From: Pseudoalteromonas ulvae UL12
GTDB lineage: Bacteria; Pseudomonadota; Gammaproteobacteria; Enterobacterales; Alteromonadaceae
Direction of reading: 5' to 3'
Assembly: GCF_014925405.1 (NCBI RefSeq)
Contig: NZ_AQHJ01000035.1
Location: 372,001-436,000, forward strand
DNA length: 64,000 bases
The translations under genes and the position numbers were made by a program. Below are positions 8,910-17,984 of this stretch, piece by piece. A model generated the notes under the pieces. That model ran no database searches and was not told the origin of the DNA. It worked only from the letters and a program-made list of their open reading frames with translations. Numbering within the stretch: position 1 is the stretch's first letter; the number at the start of each line of letters is the position of its first letter.

Positions 8910-9632
8910 GAGCTTCGCTCGCCTTCGCAAGCAAGCTACACCTACGCAAATCTCGCAACTCAAAACGCTGCCAATTTTCCCCGTGATCACGCCCGAAAGA
9001 TAAGCAATTGATGAGTCAGGCATTTCATGGATGGCCTATCTTCACCATTGACGTTCACATCAATTATTATTTGCAGGATACAGCGTGATGGCGGTGGCGC
9101 TGAGAGTGTCCAGAGAGGGGTCAGCGTCAGCCCCTCTTTGGCTGCCGTCGCCAGTGCGACAACGGTGTTAATTCAAAAGCAGTTATTTATTTGAAAATGG
9201 CTTTTAAATAACTTTCGGGCTAAAGCCCAACCTACAAAAGCGACCGAGCTTCACTCGTTTTCGCAAGCAGGCTTGCACCTACAACCAATTTCAAAACTCA
9301 CGCCGATCAAAATCCCCCCGTGATCACGCCCGAAAAATAACCAATTGATGAGTCAGGCATTTCATGGATGAAATGTAAGGTGAAGCTTGGCCATGGATGG
9401 CCTATCTTCACCATTGACGTTCACATCAATTGATTATTTGCAGGATTTAGCGTGATGTCGGTGGCGCTGAGAGTGTCCAGAGAGGGGTCAGCGCCAGCCC
9501 ATCTTTGGCTGCCGTCGCCAGCGCGACAACGATGCTGATTTAAAAAGCGGTTTTTAAAGCTAAACACTATGGTTAATTTGAAAACGAGGGAAGCTCTTAA
9601 ATAACTTTCGGGCTAAAGCCCGACCTACGATC
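8910..9632. repeat. Tandem duplication of a hairpin-rich intergenic element (two copies)
   Basis: Copy A spans about 8910-9240 and copy B about 9246-9632. They share, in order, a GCTTCGCTC/GCTTCACTC segment, CGTGATCACGCCCG, GATGAGTCAGGCATTTC, GGCCTATCTTCACC, CTGAGAGTGTCCAGAGAGG, TTGGCTGCCGTCGCCAG and a closing TCGGGCTAAAGCCC palindrome. Copy A lacks about 30 bp present in copy B between two ATGGATG direct repeats, as expected from a slippage deletion. Copy B forms strong dyads at 9358-9375, 9379-9412 and 9462-9496. No protein-coding potential is apparent; short frames across it are not conserved between copies. Nothing else was seen in the 8595-9735 gap. Confidence 0.7.
9608..9623. repeat. 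REP-like palindrome
   Basis: TCGGGCTAAAGCCCGA is a near-perfect 16-bp palindrome that closes copy B of the duplicated element. A version with one changed base closes copy A near 9214-9230. Such GGGCTAAAGCCC units followed by CCTAC are a common intergenic repeat type in Alteromonadales (from memory). Confidence 0.5.
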
Positions 9633-9735
9633 AGCAAGCACGCCCAGTCACGACGTAGAGTCGTTGTAAAAAACAACCGGTCCAACATCATTTTTAGTCA
9701 CGACATCAAACTCAGACTGAGAAGGAAGTCATGAC

Positions 9736-10578
9736 TCACTCAGTGCGTTGCTTGTTTGCGAGTTTAAGTTCAATGGCGTGTCTTGCCATCGACACCGCTA
9801 AAGGGATGGCGGCAGAATACGGGTGAAGGGCGTAGATAGTGGATTGTGCCAAACGAGCGATCACTTGCATTTGGCTGTTGTGATATGCAAGCGTATCAGG
9901 GATGAGGCCAATCCCACATCCTGCTTCAATTAAGGCCACCGTTTGCATGAGCGTATTGGTTCTATGCTTGACGTCAAATTGATATGTTTGACCGTTTATG
10001 TGGTGGCTGATGTTGTTTGCCTGCCAATGATTGGCAATGTAACTGACCTTGTGTAAATCAACCTCCATCGCGCGTTTTTGGCAAAGGCAATCGTGTAATG
10101 TGCCAATCGCCGTTTGTCGGTAATTACTGTCGGGGGATTCTCCGACACGTATTGCTAAGTCAATATTGTGCTGCATTAAGTCTAAATGAGCGTCGTCACA
10201 GATTAAGTTAAATTTTACCTGCGTGTATGGCCTAAATGCATCGGTAATGGCTGGCACAACAATCGAATTCATTAAACCATGGGGGGCTGTAATGGTAATT
10301 AATCCCATGGGTTCGTGTTGTAATTCAAAGACTTCATTCCAAGCTTGCTCAGCAACGTTGTGCATCTGATGGCAGTGCTGATAAAACCGCTCACCTGCGG
10401 GCGTCAAACTTTGTCGCCGAGTGGTGCGTTTAAGCAAGGTGATGGCAAGTTCAGCCTCGAGTTTTTTTAAGTGTTGGCTTAAGACCGATTTTGACAGATT
10501 GAGTTTATCTGCCGCTGCGGTGATAGAGCCCGCTTCAACAATGCTCATAAACAGTGACATATGACGAAGCTTATTCAT
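9736..10578 (-). CDS. LysR-family transcriptional regulator
   Basis: 280 residues. The N-terminal winged HTH (residues 1-60) carries the family pattern AGSITAAADKLNLSKSVLSQHLKKLE (given here as SITAAADKL plus SVLSQHLKKLE), and the C-terminal part is a LysR substrate-binding domain. It is divergently transcribed from the SnoaL-like gene at 10688, with 109 bp between the starts. That gap contains a 19-bp palindrome and is the likely regulated region. The inducer is unknown. The length is slightly short for the family (usually about 300), mainly at the C-terminus. Confidence 0.9.
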   Translation of the reverse strand: MNKLRHMSLFMSIVEAGSITAAADKLNLSKSVLSQHLKKLEAELAITLLKRTTRRQSLTPAGERFYQHCHQMHNVAEQAWNEVFELQHEPMGLITITAPHGLMNSIVVPAITDAFRPYTQVKFNLICDDAHLDLMQHNIDLAIRVGESPDSNYRQTAIGTLHDCLCQKRAMEVDLHKVSYIANHWQANNISHHINGQTYQFDVKHRTNTLMQTVALIEAGCGIGLIPDTLAYHNSQMQVIARLAQSTIYALHPYSAAIPLAVSMARHAIELKLANKQRTE

Positions 10579-10593
10579 GTGATAATTCCTAAT

Positions 10594-10612
10594 TGTTTAA
10601 TTTAATTAAACA
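10594..10612. promoter_or_regulatory. Palindromic candidate LysR operator
   Basis: TGTTTAATT-T-AATTAAACA is a perfect 9-bp inverted repeat with a single central base. It lies 16 bp upstream of the LysR start and 75 bp upstream of the SnoaL-like start. Position and symmetry suit an autoregulatory site, though its AT-richness also fits promoter elements. Confidence 0.4.
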
Positions 10613-10687
10613 GTGATTATTGTTTACAGTGTTTTTGCTTGTTAATTCTACACGTAAACTGGTTTTAAATCATTGAGAGGAACAACT

Positions 10688-11059
10688 ATGAATAATTCAG
10701 TTTTAATGGCCTGTAAACGTGCAAGTGCAGCATGGAAAACCGCTTTTAATCAGCAAGATGCAGCTGGTTGTGCGGCGCAATATGGTGAATCGACCACTAT
10801 GATTGCTCATCCGTTTGGAACATTTACAAGCAAAGAGGCGATCCAATCTTTATGGCAAGATATTATTGACCAAGGGTTTAACGAGGTCACTTATTTTGAC
10901 GAAATATGGGAACCTGCAGGAGAGGAAGGTTTTATTCTCAGCGCAAAATGGACAATGAATAAGGCCTTTGGCTCGATACAAAAAGAGCACTGGCAAATTC
11001 AATCAGACGGCCAAGCACGTTTAGTGTTTGATGAGTTTACCGTAGAGGGTGAGCGATAA
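10688..11059 (+). CDS. SnoaL/DUF4440-like (NTF2-fold) protein
   Basis: 123 residues from the ATG at 10688, chosen because GAGAGG lies 7 nt upstream; an in-frame start 15 bp earlier is less likely. The sequence fits the NTF2-like fold: helix with AWKTAFNQQDA, then YGESTTMIAHPFGTFTSKEAI (in parts: AAQYGEST, FGTFTSKEAI), and strands ending in a VFDEFTVEG. Members include ketosteroid-isomerase-like enzymes and binding proteins, and no catalytic assignment can be made here. It is divergent from the LysR gene, which probably controls it. Confidence 0.7.
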   Translation: MNNSVLMACKRASAAWKTAFNQQDAAGCAAQYGESTTMIAHPFGTFTSKEAIQSLWQDIIDQGFNEVTYFDEIWEPAGEEGFILSAKWTMNKAFGSIQKEHWQIQSDGQARLVFDEFTVEGER

Positions 11060-11211
11060 CCCAGTGTCAGCAACACGTTAAGTAATCGGCATCTCACCCT
11101 GAATGTACTGGCTGAGCTGCCGTACTTGGGCGTGAATGCTCTCACTCACTCCAAACGCTGCTGAGTGTCCTTTGTTTATGTTGGCGAATTACCAACATAC
11201 TTGCCAGACAC

Positions 11212-12309
11212 TTATTCGTAACCTGCTAATTCGGCGTAGCCAAGCCCAATAAAACCGCCGCGGGTTTGTACGCGGCCTTCCCAATATGGGATGGTGAGCC
11301 TATTGCGCGAATCTTTGGTCAGGGTGTCGACCACAATCGGGGCCAAACCGGGTAGGTCGATTTGCCATTGGCTCGGGTACTGTGTGCCGCCAAGCTCAGT
11401 ATGGGCTAAAACCTGTAATTTGATATCAGCGTGAGGAATAGGCGTGGCTGCGCCGTGTTCTGTAATGCGAGTGCCGCTGCAGTTGTTGTAGTGCTGTTGT
11501 GCATCGCGGATGCAAAATACCATCAAACCCTGTTTTGGCGAGTCTGTACTGACTAGGCTAAACCAATCCCAGCCCAATTGGCTTTTATCTAATAAACTGG
11601 CTGACCACTCGCGGTCATACCAAGCATTGCCTGTGACTGTGTATTGTTGGCCGTTAAAAGTCAGGGTGCCGCTGGTAACAAGAAAAGGGTAGCTAAAATA
11701 GTAAGAGGCGTGGCCGCTTGCGGTTTTTTGGCTATAGCCGTTGTCGCCATGTAAGACCATTGGGCTTTGTTTGAGGGAGAGATCAATGGCGTAGTTGTCT
11801 TGTTTTGCATGCATTTGTAATGGCAAAAAATCTTGCCCAGAGCTGGTGAGCGACCAGTCATCAAGTTGCGCCGAAAACGGGCTTGCGCTAATGCTAGCTT
11901 GGCCTGCGCGAGCAAAACGCTCAAACGCGACGTGGGATTGCTGGTGTTGCAGCGCAAAATGGGCAAAGTACAGTTGGTTGTCCCACCAAGTGGATTTGAA
12001 AGGCAACGGCATTTGCGTGCGGAACAAAGTCCACTGGGCTCCAAAGGTTTCGCCTGTGTCTGCGGTGAGGTTGGCTGTCACATACCACCATTCAATGCCT
12101 TGTGCTAAGTGCGGGCCATGATCTTGCGGTAATCTCACCCCGCGGGTTTGATCAACAGGTTGGCCGCTCATGGTTTGCAGCGCGTTAGCATCTTGAGGTG
12201 CCGGGGCGGGCTCACATGCTTGCAGCAGTACGATACTGATCAGTAGTAAGGTTAACTTAGTGGCGCACTTAGTGGCATTTTTTGTCGCGCACAGCAGGGG
12301 CAATTTCAT
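11212..12309 (-). CDS. AttH/CrtC-type lipocalin-like lipoprotein (predicted secreted hydrolase)
   Basis: 365 residues. A lipobox (LLQAC at about residues 28-32) predicts a lipoprotein. The body matches the AttH / carotenoid 1,2-hydratase-like family (two lipocalin-like domains): GIEWWYVTANL near residue 70, GAQWTLFR, LYFAHFALQ, GNAWYDREWS near 230 and GLGYAELAGY at the C-terminus. The start overlaps the stop of the upstream permease gene by 4 bp (ATGA), so it is the last gene of a three-gene operon with an FtsX-type permease and an ATPase. AttH-like proteins are often paired with such transporters. The substrate is unknown. Confidence 0.85.
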   Translation of the reverse strand: MKLPLLCATKNATKCATKLTLLLISIVLLQACEPAPAPQDANALQTMSGQPVDQTRGVRLPQDHGPHLAQGIEWWYVTANLTADTGETFGAQWTLFRTQMPLPFKSTWWDNQLYFAHFALQHQQSHVAFERFARAGQASISASPFSAQLDDWSLTSSGQDFLPLQMHAKQDNYAIDLSLKQSPMVLHGDNGYSQKTASGHASYYFSYPFLVTSGTLTFNGQQYTVTGNAWYDREWSASLLDKSQLGWDWFSLVSTDSPKQGLMVFCIRDAQQHYNNCSGTRITEHGAATPIPHADIKLQVLAHTELGGTQYPSQWQIDLPGLAPIVVDTLTKDSRNRLTIPYWEGRVQTRGGFIGLGYAELAGYE

Positions 12310-14702
12310 GATTCATTTCCTTTGGCGTGCAAATGACGAGTCAGTTTTTTAACGGGTAAATAGGCACAGAGCACCGCAGCAAGGAGTAACAATGCACAAG
12401 TCGTCAGGAGCGCTGGCCAATCTAGCGTTAAATGGATTGTCCAACCAAAGGCGATGGGCATGACAAATTTTAACAGGGCTACGCCTAATGCAAACCCTAA
12501 GGGAATGGCAAACAGGCAAGTAAAACCGACTAAAATACTGGTTTGCACTAGCTTGAGTGTGTGTAATTGGCGGGCATCGACCCCAAGATTGTGCAAAACA
12601 ATCAACTGTTTGCCATGTTGCGCACTTAAACTCAGTAGGCTAATACAGAGGCTCACTAAGGCAATGGCGAGTATAAAGCCATTTAAGATTTTGGTGACCT
12701 GAAAGGTGTCGTTAAATAACTGGTTGGCAATGGCTTTAAAGCGTTTGTTCTCGGTTATAAAACTGCTGTCGATGTGGTAATCATTGATCAGTTGCTCAGT
12801 GAGAGCTTCAACGCTCGCGCCTTCATTTAAGGTCAGCGATAAACCAAACACTTGCCAGTGCAAGGAGCTTGTTTTAAGGCGTTGCTCTTGTGTTATTAAG
12901 CCAAGTGCTGTGTTGCCATAATCGTAAGCAAAGGCCGAAATACGACAGGCAAAACCCTGCTGATTTTGCAAAAAGGTGACGGTATCACCGAGTTTATACC
13001 CATATTTGATGGCTGCTTGCTCGTTCGCAATGCAGCCTTGATTGGCAAAATGCGCTGCATTGATTGCCTCTCCTGATGTCAGGTTAATGTGAGCAAATGA
13101 TTGATGACTTTGCCCAAAACTGGCCAGCCTTGCGGGGACTTTATTTAAATATCCTGCGCTGGCCATATAAATGCCAACCTGTTTGATCTGTGGCTCAGTG
13201 CTCAGGCGTGCTCGCAGGGCAGGGTCGAAAGTATCGACATGAATGTAGACATCGGCGCTGAGTTGTTTTTCGAGGTGAGCATTGAGGGTGTTGCTAAAGC
13301 TTTTGACCATAATTTGCATGCCAATGGCACTGCCAAGCGCGACTAAAATCGCCACAATGGCAATGCGTAATTCTTGCAATTGCAGTTTACTGTCGGCATA
13401 TAACCATTGCCACAACGGCTGTTTAAACGGATTGCGCACACTGAGCAGCCCTTGCAAACAGCGCGGGGTCACAAGCACAAACAACCCGAGAATAAACACG
13501 CACAGCAGCAGGGCATCTAATTCTGATAGCGCCTGATTATAAAAGTACACAATGGCCGCCAGTACCGCAGCAACACTTCCATAAAACACTACGTTGCTGT
13601 TGGCTTTTAGGGGATTTTTTTGAGTCAGTAACATAAAAGCCAACGTGCCAAGGTTGACCACAAAGCCGAGTAAAAAAGTATGCCATTGCCAGCGAATAGT
13701 CAGGGCTTGTTCAAGCTGATAGAGCCCCATAAGTGTGCGGTTGACATCGAATACTAAGGCATTGGCAATCACAAAACCAGCAATGCTGCCAAACAGTGCA
13801 GTCACTAGGCTCATCAGGATAAATTCAATCGCAATCGCAGTGCCAATAGCGTGTGGTGTGCAGCCCAAAATAGCAAACTGCTCCAGCAGTTTTTTGCGCC
13901 CCGCAATGGATAGCTTAATGGCATTAAAGCTTAAAAACGCCGCCACAATGTAACCAAGCAAAGCCAATGCGCCAAGGTTAAAAAAGAACGCCTCCGAGAG
14001 CGCATCAAAGTTTTGTTCTTGCGCAGCGACTAACCGAGCCTTGTTGGCCAAAATGGCCTCTATTTGTGGGATTTGCTCTGGGGTTAAGCCAATCATTTCA
14101 ATAAAGCTCAGCTGCCCTTGTGCGTTAAGCAGTTTATCTGCGTATGCGATGTCGGTGATTGACCAAATGCCGATGTTATCAATCAAACGATAATGTGGAG
14201 TGGCCTCGTTATTAGCCAGTTTCAGCGTGGGCTGAACGGTTGTAAGTGCTAATTTTTTGCTTTGTTTGCGGTCGATTAAAATCGAATCAAAAGCCATCCC
14301 TGTGCTGCTTTTTTGTCTGTGCTGTGTGGTGCTTGGCGCGGGATGAGTGAGCCACATCAGGCTATCGATCCCTTGCAGATACACAGTTTTGCCTGAGGCC
14401 AACTTTAACTTTCCACGTAGGACTGGTTGCGCATTGATAAACCCTTGCGAGCGCAGGGTGAGCCATAATTGACCGCTGATAAATTCTTGGCCTATCGGCG
14501 GTTTAATAATGTGGCTGACGGCGGCATCAATCAACGCCGAAGAGTGGTGGTGGCGGTTTTTGGCTTCTTGGTTTAGGCCCGCAATGGCGGTTAATAAAGC
14601 ACTGCCCAAACTGAGGCCCGCAATAAACAGCACCAGTAACCAAGGATGACGCCTAAAATAGGCAATGTGGGTGCGCAGTATGAGGGAGACTTCAGCCATC
14701 AA
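12306..14702 (-). CDS. FtsX-type ABC transporter permease
   Basis: 798 residues with one N-terminal transmembrane helix, a large periplasmic domain, two groups of membrane helices around residues 235-420 and a C-terminal FtsX domain (about 670-790). This is the duplicated-FtsX architecture of LolCE/MacB-like and YbbP-like permeases that act on periplasmic or envelope substrates rather than classical import. It overlaps the ATPase gene start region by 11 bp and the AttH-like gene by 4 bp, so translation is coupled. It probably extracts or delivers a lipophilic ligand together with the AttH-like lipoprotein (inference). Confidence 0.9.
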   Translation of the reverse strand: MMAEVSLILRTHIAYFRRHPWLLVLFIAGLSLGSALLTAIAGLNQEAKNRHHHSSALIDAAVSHIIKPPIGQEFISGQLWLTLRSQGFINAQPVLRGKLKLASGKTVYLQGIDSLMWLTHPAPSTTQHRQKSSTGMAFDSILIDRKQSKKLALTTVQPTLKLANNEATPHYRLIDNIGIWSITDIAYADKLLNAQGQLSFIEMIGLTPEQIPQIEAILANKARLVAAQEQNFDALSEAFFFNLGALALLGYIVAAFLSFNAIKLSIAGRKKLLEQFAILGCTPHAIGTAIAIEFILMSLVTALFGSIAGFVIANALVFDVNRTLMGLYQLEQALTIRWQWHTFLLGFVVNLGTLAFMLLTQKNPLKANSNVVFYGSVAAVLAAIVYFYNQALSELDALLLCVFILGLFVLVTPRCLQGLLSVRNPFKQPLWQWLYADSKLQLQELRIAIVAILVALGSAIGMQIMVKSFSNTLNAHLEKQLSADVYIHVDTFDPALRARLSTEPQIKQVGIYMASAGYLNKVPARLASFGQSHQSFAHINLTSGEAINAAHFANQGCIANEQAAIKYGYKLGDTVTFLQNQQGFACRISAFAYDYGNTALGLITQEQRLKTSSLHWQVFGLSLTLNEGASVEALTEQLINDYHIDSSFITENKRFKAIANQLFNDTFQVTKILNGFILAIALVSLCISLLSLSAQHGKQLIVLHNLGVDARQLHTLKLVQTSILVGFTCLFAIPLGFALGVALLKFVMPIAFGWTIHLTLDWPALLTTCALLLLAAVLCAYLPVKKLTRHLHAKGNES

Positions 14703-15348
14703 ACTGCCCGTTTGCTAACACTTTGACACTATCAAAATACTGAGTTAATCGCTGCGAGTGCGTTACCATGACCAAGTTAATTTGCCGCTCTTTGCATAAG
14801 GTGGTGAGCATCTCCACCACTTGTTGAGCGCGTGTTTGATCTAAGTTGCCAGTGGGTTCGTCAGCTAAAATCAGTTTAGGTTGGTTAAGCAGCGCCCGAG
14901 CAATGCCGACGCGCTGTTGCTCCCCACCAGACAGTTGGCTGGGTAGCTTATTGAGTTTGTCCTTTAAGCCTAATTGTTCTACTAAGGCATCAAATTCGCT
15001 CGCGACTTGGTTTGGATAATTAAGTTGATGTTGAAACAGAATGTTTTGTTTGACGCTCAAGCAATCAAGTAATTGATAGTGCTGAAAAATAAGGCCGATT
15101 TTACGGCGGTAATGAGCCAGTTGCTGCGCATTGTAAGCAGAAATACGTTCACCATTGACCTCAATTTGACCGCTGTTTGGGCTCAGCAAACCTGCAAGCA
15201 AATGCAATAAGGTGGTTTTACCTGAACCACTGTCACCCAGTAACGCTAAATGCTCGTGTGCATTGATAGTAAAACTCAAGCCATCAAACAGGGTTTGCAC
15301 CTCTGCACCATCTTGCCTGCGAAAGCATAAATCGCTCACACTTATCAC
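14692..15348 (-). CDS. ABC transporter ATPase (LolD/YbbA-like)
   Basis: 218 residues, full length for a LolD-type ATPase. Walker [10 protein letters not shown] lies near residue 40, the Q-loop is in LIFQHYQLL, the signature is LSGGEQQR near 140, Walker B is [12 protein letters not shown] near 160 and the H-switch is in VMVTHSQ. It is the first gene of the ATPase-permease-AttH operon, and the permease start lies inside its 3' end. It energises the FtsX-type permease at 12306-14702. Confidence 0.93.
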   Translation of the reverse strand: MISVSDLCFRRQDGAEVQTLFDGLSFTINAHEHLALLGDSGSGKTTLLHLLAGLLSPNSGQIEVNGERISAYNAQQLAHYRRKIGLIFQHYQLLDCLSVKQNILFQHQLNYPNQVASEFDALVEQLGLKDKLNKLPSQLSGGEQQRVGIARALLNQPKLILADEPTGNLDQTRAQQVVEMLTTLCKERQINLVMVTHSQRLTQYFDSVKVLANGQFDG

Positions 15349-15499
15349 ATTAATTCCTTTAAGCTCAGTGTTTTAGCTAGTCTACAAAAAAAGCTGAGTT
15401 AAAAATAGTGATATATCAAATAACTGAAGGTCATTAATACTTAGGCTATTGGCTCCTTGGCTCAATGAAAGTGTTTGTTGTCGCTGAGCTTATGAGGGC

Positions 15500-16108
15500 T
15501 TAAGTACCTGTTTTCCATAGTCGGTATTGTTTATTTCTATCTGTTAAGGTGGCCATTTTCTCGAGTTTAGCTTCTATTCCTGCCAGAGTAGGGATGCCGC
15601 ATTGCACTCGTTGTTCATCTGAGCGGGCATTTTTGTCAAAATTTTCTAAGTAGTAAATTTCATGTGTCCCTTCGGCATTCATTTTTCTGTACAATTGCGT
15701 TCCCCAGATTTGAGGCTGGTCAATTTTTTGCAGGTGTCTATCTTCAGCGGCGCATGATAACCAGCTCGCATTTTTATTGCTGGGGTCAAGGGCTCTTGCT
15801 TTTTGCGACAGCTCCATGGCCATTTTATAATGCGCAGGATCTGAACCATGTTGCATGATCATGGCCGCAGCAAAGTATTCTTCGGAGGATAAATTTTCTG
15901 TTGTTTTTATTAATTGCTCGACCTGCTCAAGTCTCACTTGATCGCCAGGCAGCATGACTTGCGTTATATACTCTTTCACTTCATTTTTAGGAAGTGTCCT
16001 TAGGTGAGTCCGAACGGCTTGATCGTCTTTATATAACGCGAGCACATCAATTGCGTAGACTGGTGCTGCCCACAATATTAAAGCAATAAACATCCATTTT
16101 ACCTTCAC
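15500..16108 (-). CDS. Exported hypothetical protein, DUF6624-like C-terminus
   Basis: 202 residues with a clear signal peptide (residues 1-19, ending VYA). The middle is helical and TPR-like (YKMAMELSQKARALDPSN near 105-122). The C-terminal third has IWGTQLYRK, then YYLENFDKNARSDEQRVQCGIP (in parts: NFDKNARSDEQR, QCGIPTL), which recalls DUF6624 proteins. AGGAGG precedes the ATG. It is monocistronic and divergent from nothing nearby. The family call is tentative and the function unknown. Confidence 0.6.
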   Translation of the reverse strand: MKVKWMFIALILWAAPVYAIDVLALYKDDQAVRTHLRTLPKNEVKEYITQVMLPGDQVRLEQVEQLIKTTENLSSEEYFAAAMIMQHGSDPAHYKMAMELSQKARALDPSNKNASWLSCAAEDRHLQKIDQPQIWGTQLYRKMNAEGTHEIYYLENFDKNARSDEQRVQCGIPTLAGIEAKLEKMATLTDRNKQYRLWKTGT

Positions 16109-16237
16109 CGAATCCTCCTAGGGTTATTGAGTCTTTATTTTTTAGTATCCATTTTAAATTTTATTTATCAAGTGTTTATTGGTTTAATTGTTTTTTTATC
16201 GGCGGTTTAATCGACGTGGTGTGGGGTTACTTTTGCT

Positions 16238-16306
16238 GTTTAACTGAGGGTTTAACTGAGGGTTTAACTGAGGGTTTAACTGAGGGTTTAACTGAGGGTT
16301 TAACTG
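16238..16306. repeat. 12-bp minisatellite, 5.75 copies
   Basis: GTTTAACTGAGG is repeated five times in perfect tandem, followed by nine bases of a sixth unit. It lies between the DUF6624-like gene and the 3' end of the WYL regulator gene, so it affects no coding frame. Likely variable in copy number between strains. Confidence 0.95.
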
Positions 16307-16338
16307 GCAAACTGTGAGGTTTGACGCTGCTGGTTTGA

Positions 16339-17031
16339 TTAACAGTCGCCATATTGCGCTTTGATTAGCGCGACATAATGGTCGAGATTTTTTTCCTTAC
16401 TTAAACAAAATGCGTCTGCTGATAAATGCGCATCCTGAATTCGATCGAGCCTAAACTCGCGGTAGTTATTTCTGAGTTGGCAATAGGCCACGAGTGTCCA
16501 CTTACCACCCCAATAAACCAATCCTAATGGTTCTACCGTGCGGGTTGTGAGCTGATTGTTGGCATCGCTGTAATGTAAGTTCACTGATCGTTTTTGTTCT
16601 ATCCCTTGGCGTAATGTATAGGTAAATGACTGATGTGCTGAGCTATGGCTCCAGCCAGAAACTAAATAAGGTTGATCGGCGGTGTGTTGCTTTAAATTAT
16701 CAGGAAGTACCGCCTCTATTTTTGTGATGGCACTGTGTGCTTTTTCGGCCAAAACCGGATCTGTCCAAGCACTGACCATTTTACTGCCCAGTAATAAAGC
16801 TTGAAGTTCCTCTAAGGTAAACATCATGGGAGGAAGATCATAATCATCAATCACATAACCAATCCCAGCTTCTCCTTCAATGGGTACGCCAGAATGTTGT
16901 AAGTGTTGGATATCACGATAAATGGTGCGCTCTGACACGTTTAAACGAGCAGCTAAATCAGACGCTCTAATAGCAAGACGACGACTTTTTAGAATGTTGA
17001 CCAGCTGAAATAATCGTTCAGATTTATGCAC
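16339..17031 (-). CDS. YafY-type transcriptional regulator (HTH_11 plus WYL)
   Basis: 230 residues. The N-terminal HTH_11 (about 1-60) includes LAARLNVSERTIYRDIQHL (in parts: LNVSERTIYRD). The C-terminal WYL domain (about 140-220) holds LHYSDANN, then VEPLGLVYWGGKWTLVAY (in parts: EPLGLVYWGG, WTLVAYC) and the REFRLDRIQ motif. WYL domains sense small ligands or nucleic acids. It lies 37 bp downstream of the ABM-like gene on the same strand, an arrangement usual for YafY regulators and the small enzyme they control. Confidence 0.92.
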   Translation of the reverse strand: MHKSERLFQLVNILKSRRLAIRASDLAARLNVSERTIYRDIQHLQHSGVPIEGEAGIGYVIDDYDLPPMMFTLEELQALLLGSKMVSAWTDPVLAEKAHSAITKIEAVLPDNLKQHTADQPYLVSGWSHSSAHQSFTYTLRQGIEQKRSVNLHYSDANNQLTTRTVEPLGLVYWGGKWTLVAYCQLRNNYREFRLDRIQDAHLSADAFCLSKEKNLDHYVALIKAQYGDC

Positions 17032-17068
17032 ACCATTTTCCTTGGGATTTTACCCTTTGATTGAGCGC

Positions 17069-17392
17069 TTAGGCGCTTTGTTCACACGGGGTTTGGCTCA
17101 CTGCATTGTAACGCGCTAACGTGACTCTGTCTTTTTCTATCAGCTGTAAAAATTGCTGACAGATAGGGTGTTCCATAAACGCATCGCCAATGCGTTTTGC
17201 ATCAGCCATGGTTTCAAAGTACACCACATCAACATACTGTGCTGTGTCTGGGTGTGTTGCTAAAGAGCGATACAACACACCAGGTTGTTGATCGATAAAT
17301 TGCTGAAAAGCTGAGTTTGCTTGTTCAAATTGAGCTAAATCAGCGCTTTGTTTTAAAGTAAATTGCACGATTTCAATTGCGTTAGTTGACAT
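17069..17392 (-). CDS. ABM-like dimeric alpha/beta-barrel protein
   Basis: 107 residues from the ATG at 17392, chosen because GGAG lies 8 nt upstream; longer frames reach into the GNAT gene and are not needed. The pattern (IEIVQFTLKQS at the start, QQPGVLYRSLA, VDVVYFETMADAKR) fits the ferredoxin-like antibiotic biosynthesis monooxygenase / stress-responsive dimeric barrel superfamily. Such proteins range from quinone monooxygenases to enzymes without known substrate. Probably co-transcribed with the WYL regulator downstream. Confidence 0.7.
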   Translation of the reverse strand: MSTNAIEIVQFTLKQSADLAQFEQANSAFQQFIDQQPGVLYRSLATHPDTAQYVDVVYFETMADAKRIGDAFMEHPICQQFLQLIEKDRVTLARYNAVSQTPCEQSA

Positions 17393-17546
17393 AATTATCT
17401 CCGTATTTGATGTCGTTTGTTGACGACAACAAGTAAACCACGAGGGGATGTCAGAGAGTGTCAGTAATGATAAAAAATAATCCTTTAACCTCACTGAATT
17501 TGCGTGCAAATAACGCAAGCAATGTTTGATAGCGAAGTTAATGGCT

Positions 17547-17984
17547 TTAAAGAGTGATTCGAGCGAGCATGTCTTCACCATCCTCATCCATGCCAACTTC
17601 TTCAAAACCAAAGCTTGAATAAAAATCCTTCGCGACGGGGTTCATCGGGTTATAGCAAATTTCAATTTCTTTGAGGTTTGCGGTGTCTTTGATGGCGTTT
17701 ATGGCCTGCGCCAGAGCGACTCGACCAATCCCTTTGTTTTGATGATTTTTGTCTACCATGAAACGCCAAATCGAAATTTTTGATGCGGATTCTTGCACCC
17801 ACATAAAAAAACCAACCGGCGCGTTGTCACAGTAAATAGCTTTGCAAGTGTGGCTTGAGTTGTAATGGGATTCGACAAGCGACCACATATTGCACGCCAC
17901 ATAGTCTTCTTGTGCCTCTGTCACGTCTAACTCGCAGACAGGCTCGTAATTTGATTGATCTATATCTTGTAATGAAATGTGCAT
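17547..17984 (-). CDS. GNAT N-acetyltransferase
   Basis: 145 residues, a complete GNAT domain. Acetyl-CoA binding motif A is MVDKNHQNKGIGRVAL at about 84-99 (core QNKGIG), and the C-terminal FYSSFGFEEVG is motif B. It resembles diamine/spermidine acetyltransferase-like proteins. It is a paralogue of the GNAT at 18328: both begin with an LQxI..NY/W..M/VxxLxxTxxQExYVA pattern. The substrate cannot be assigned. Confidence 0.88.
   Translation of the reverse strand: MHISLQDIDQSNYEPVCELDVTEAQEDYVACNMWSLVESHYNSSHTCKAIYCDNAPVGFFMWVQESASKISIWRFMVDKNHQNKGIGRVALAQAINAIKDTANLKEIEICYNPMNPVAKDFYSSFGFEEVGMDEDGEDMLARITL

Noticed and set aside
8704..8986. Overlapping frames of 70-84 codons on both strands
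   Set aside because: They run through repeat and hairpin sequence and are not kept between the repeat copies.
11080..11175. Minus-strand remnant frame of about 30 codons downstream of the SnoaL-like gene
   Set aside because: It reads as a protein-like tail but has no start and no recognised family; could be a decayed gene end or chance.
16238..16306. Possible CRISPR array
   Set aside because: Units of 12 bp are directly adjacent with no spacers and no cas genes nearby; it is a minisatellite.
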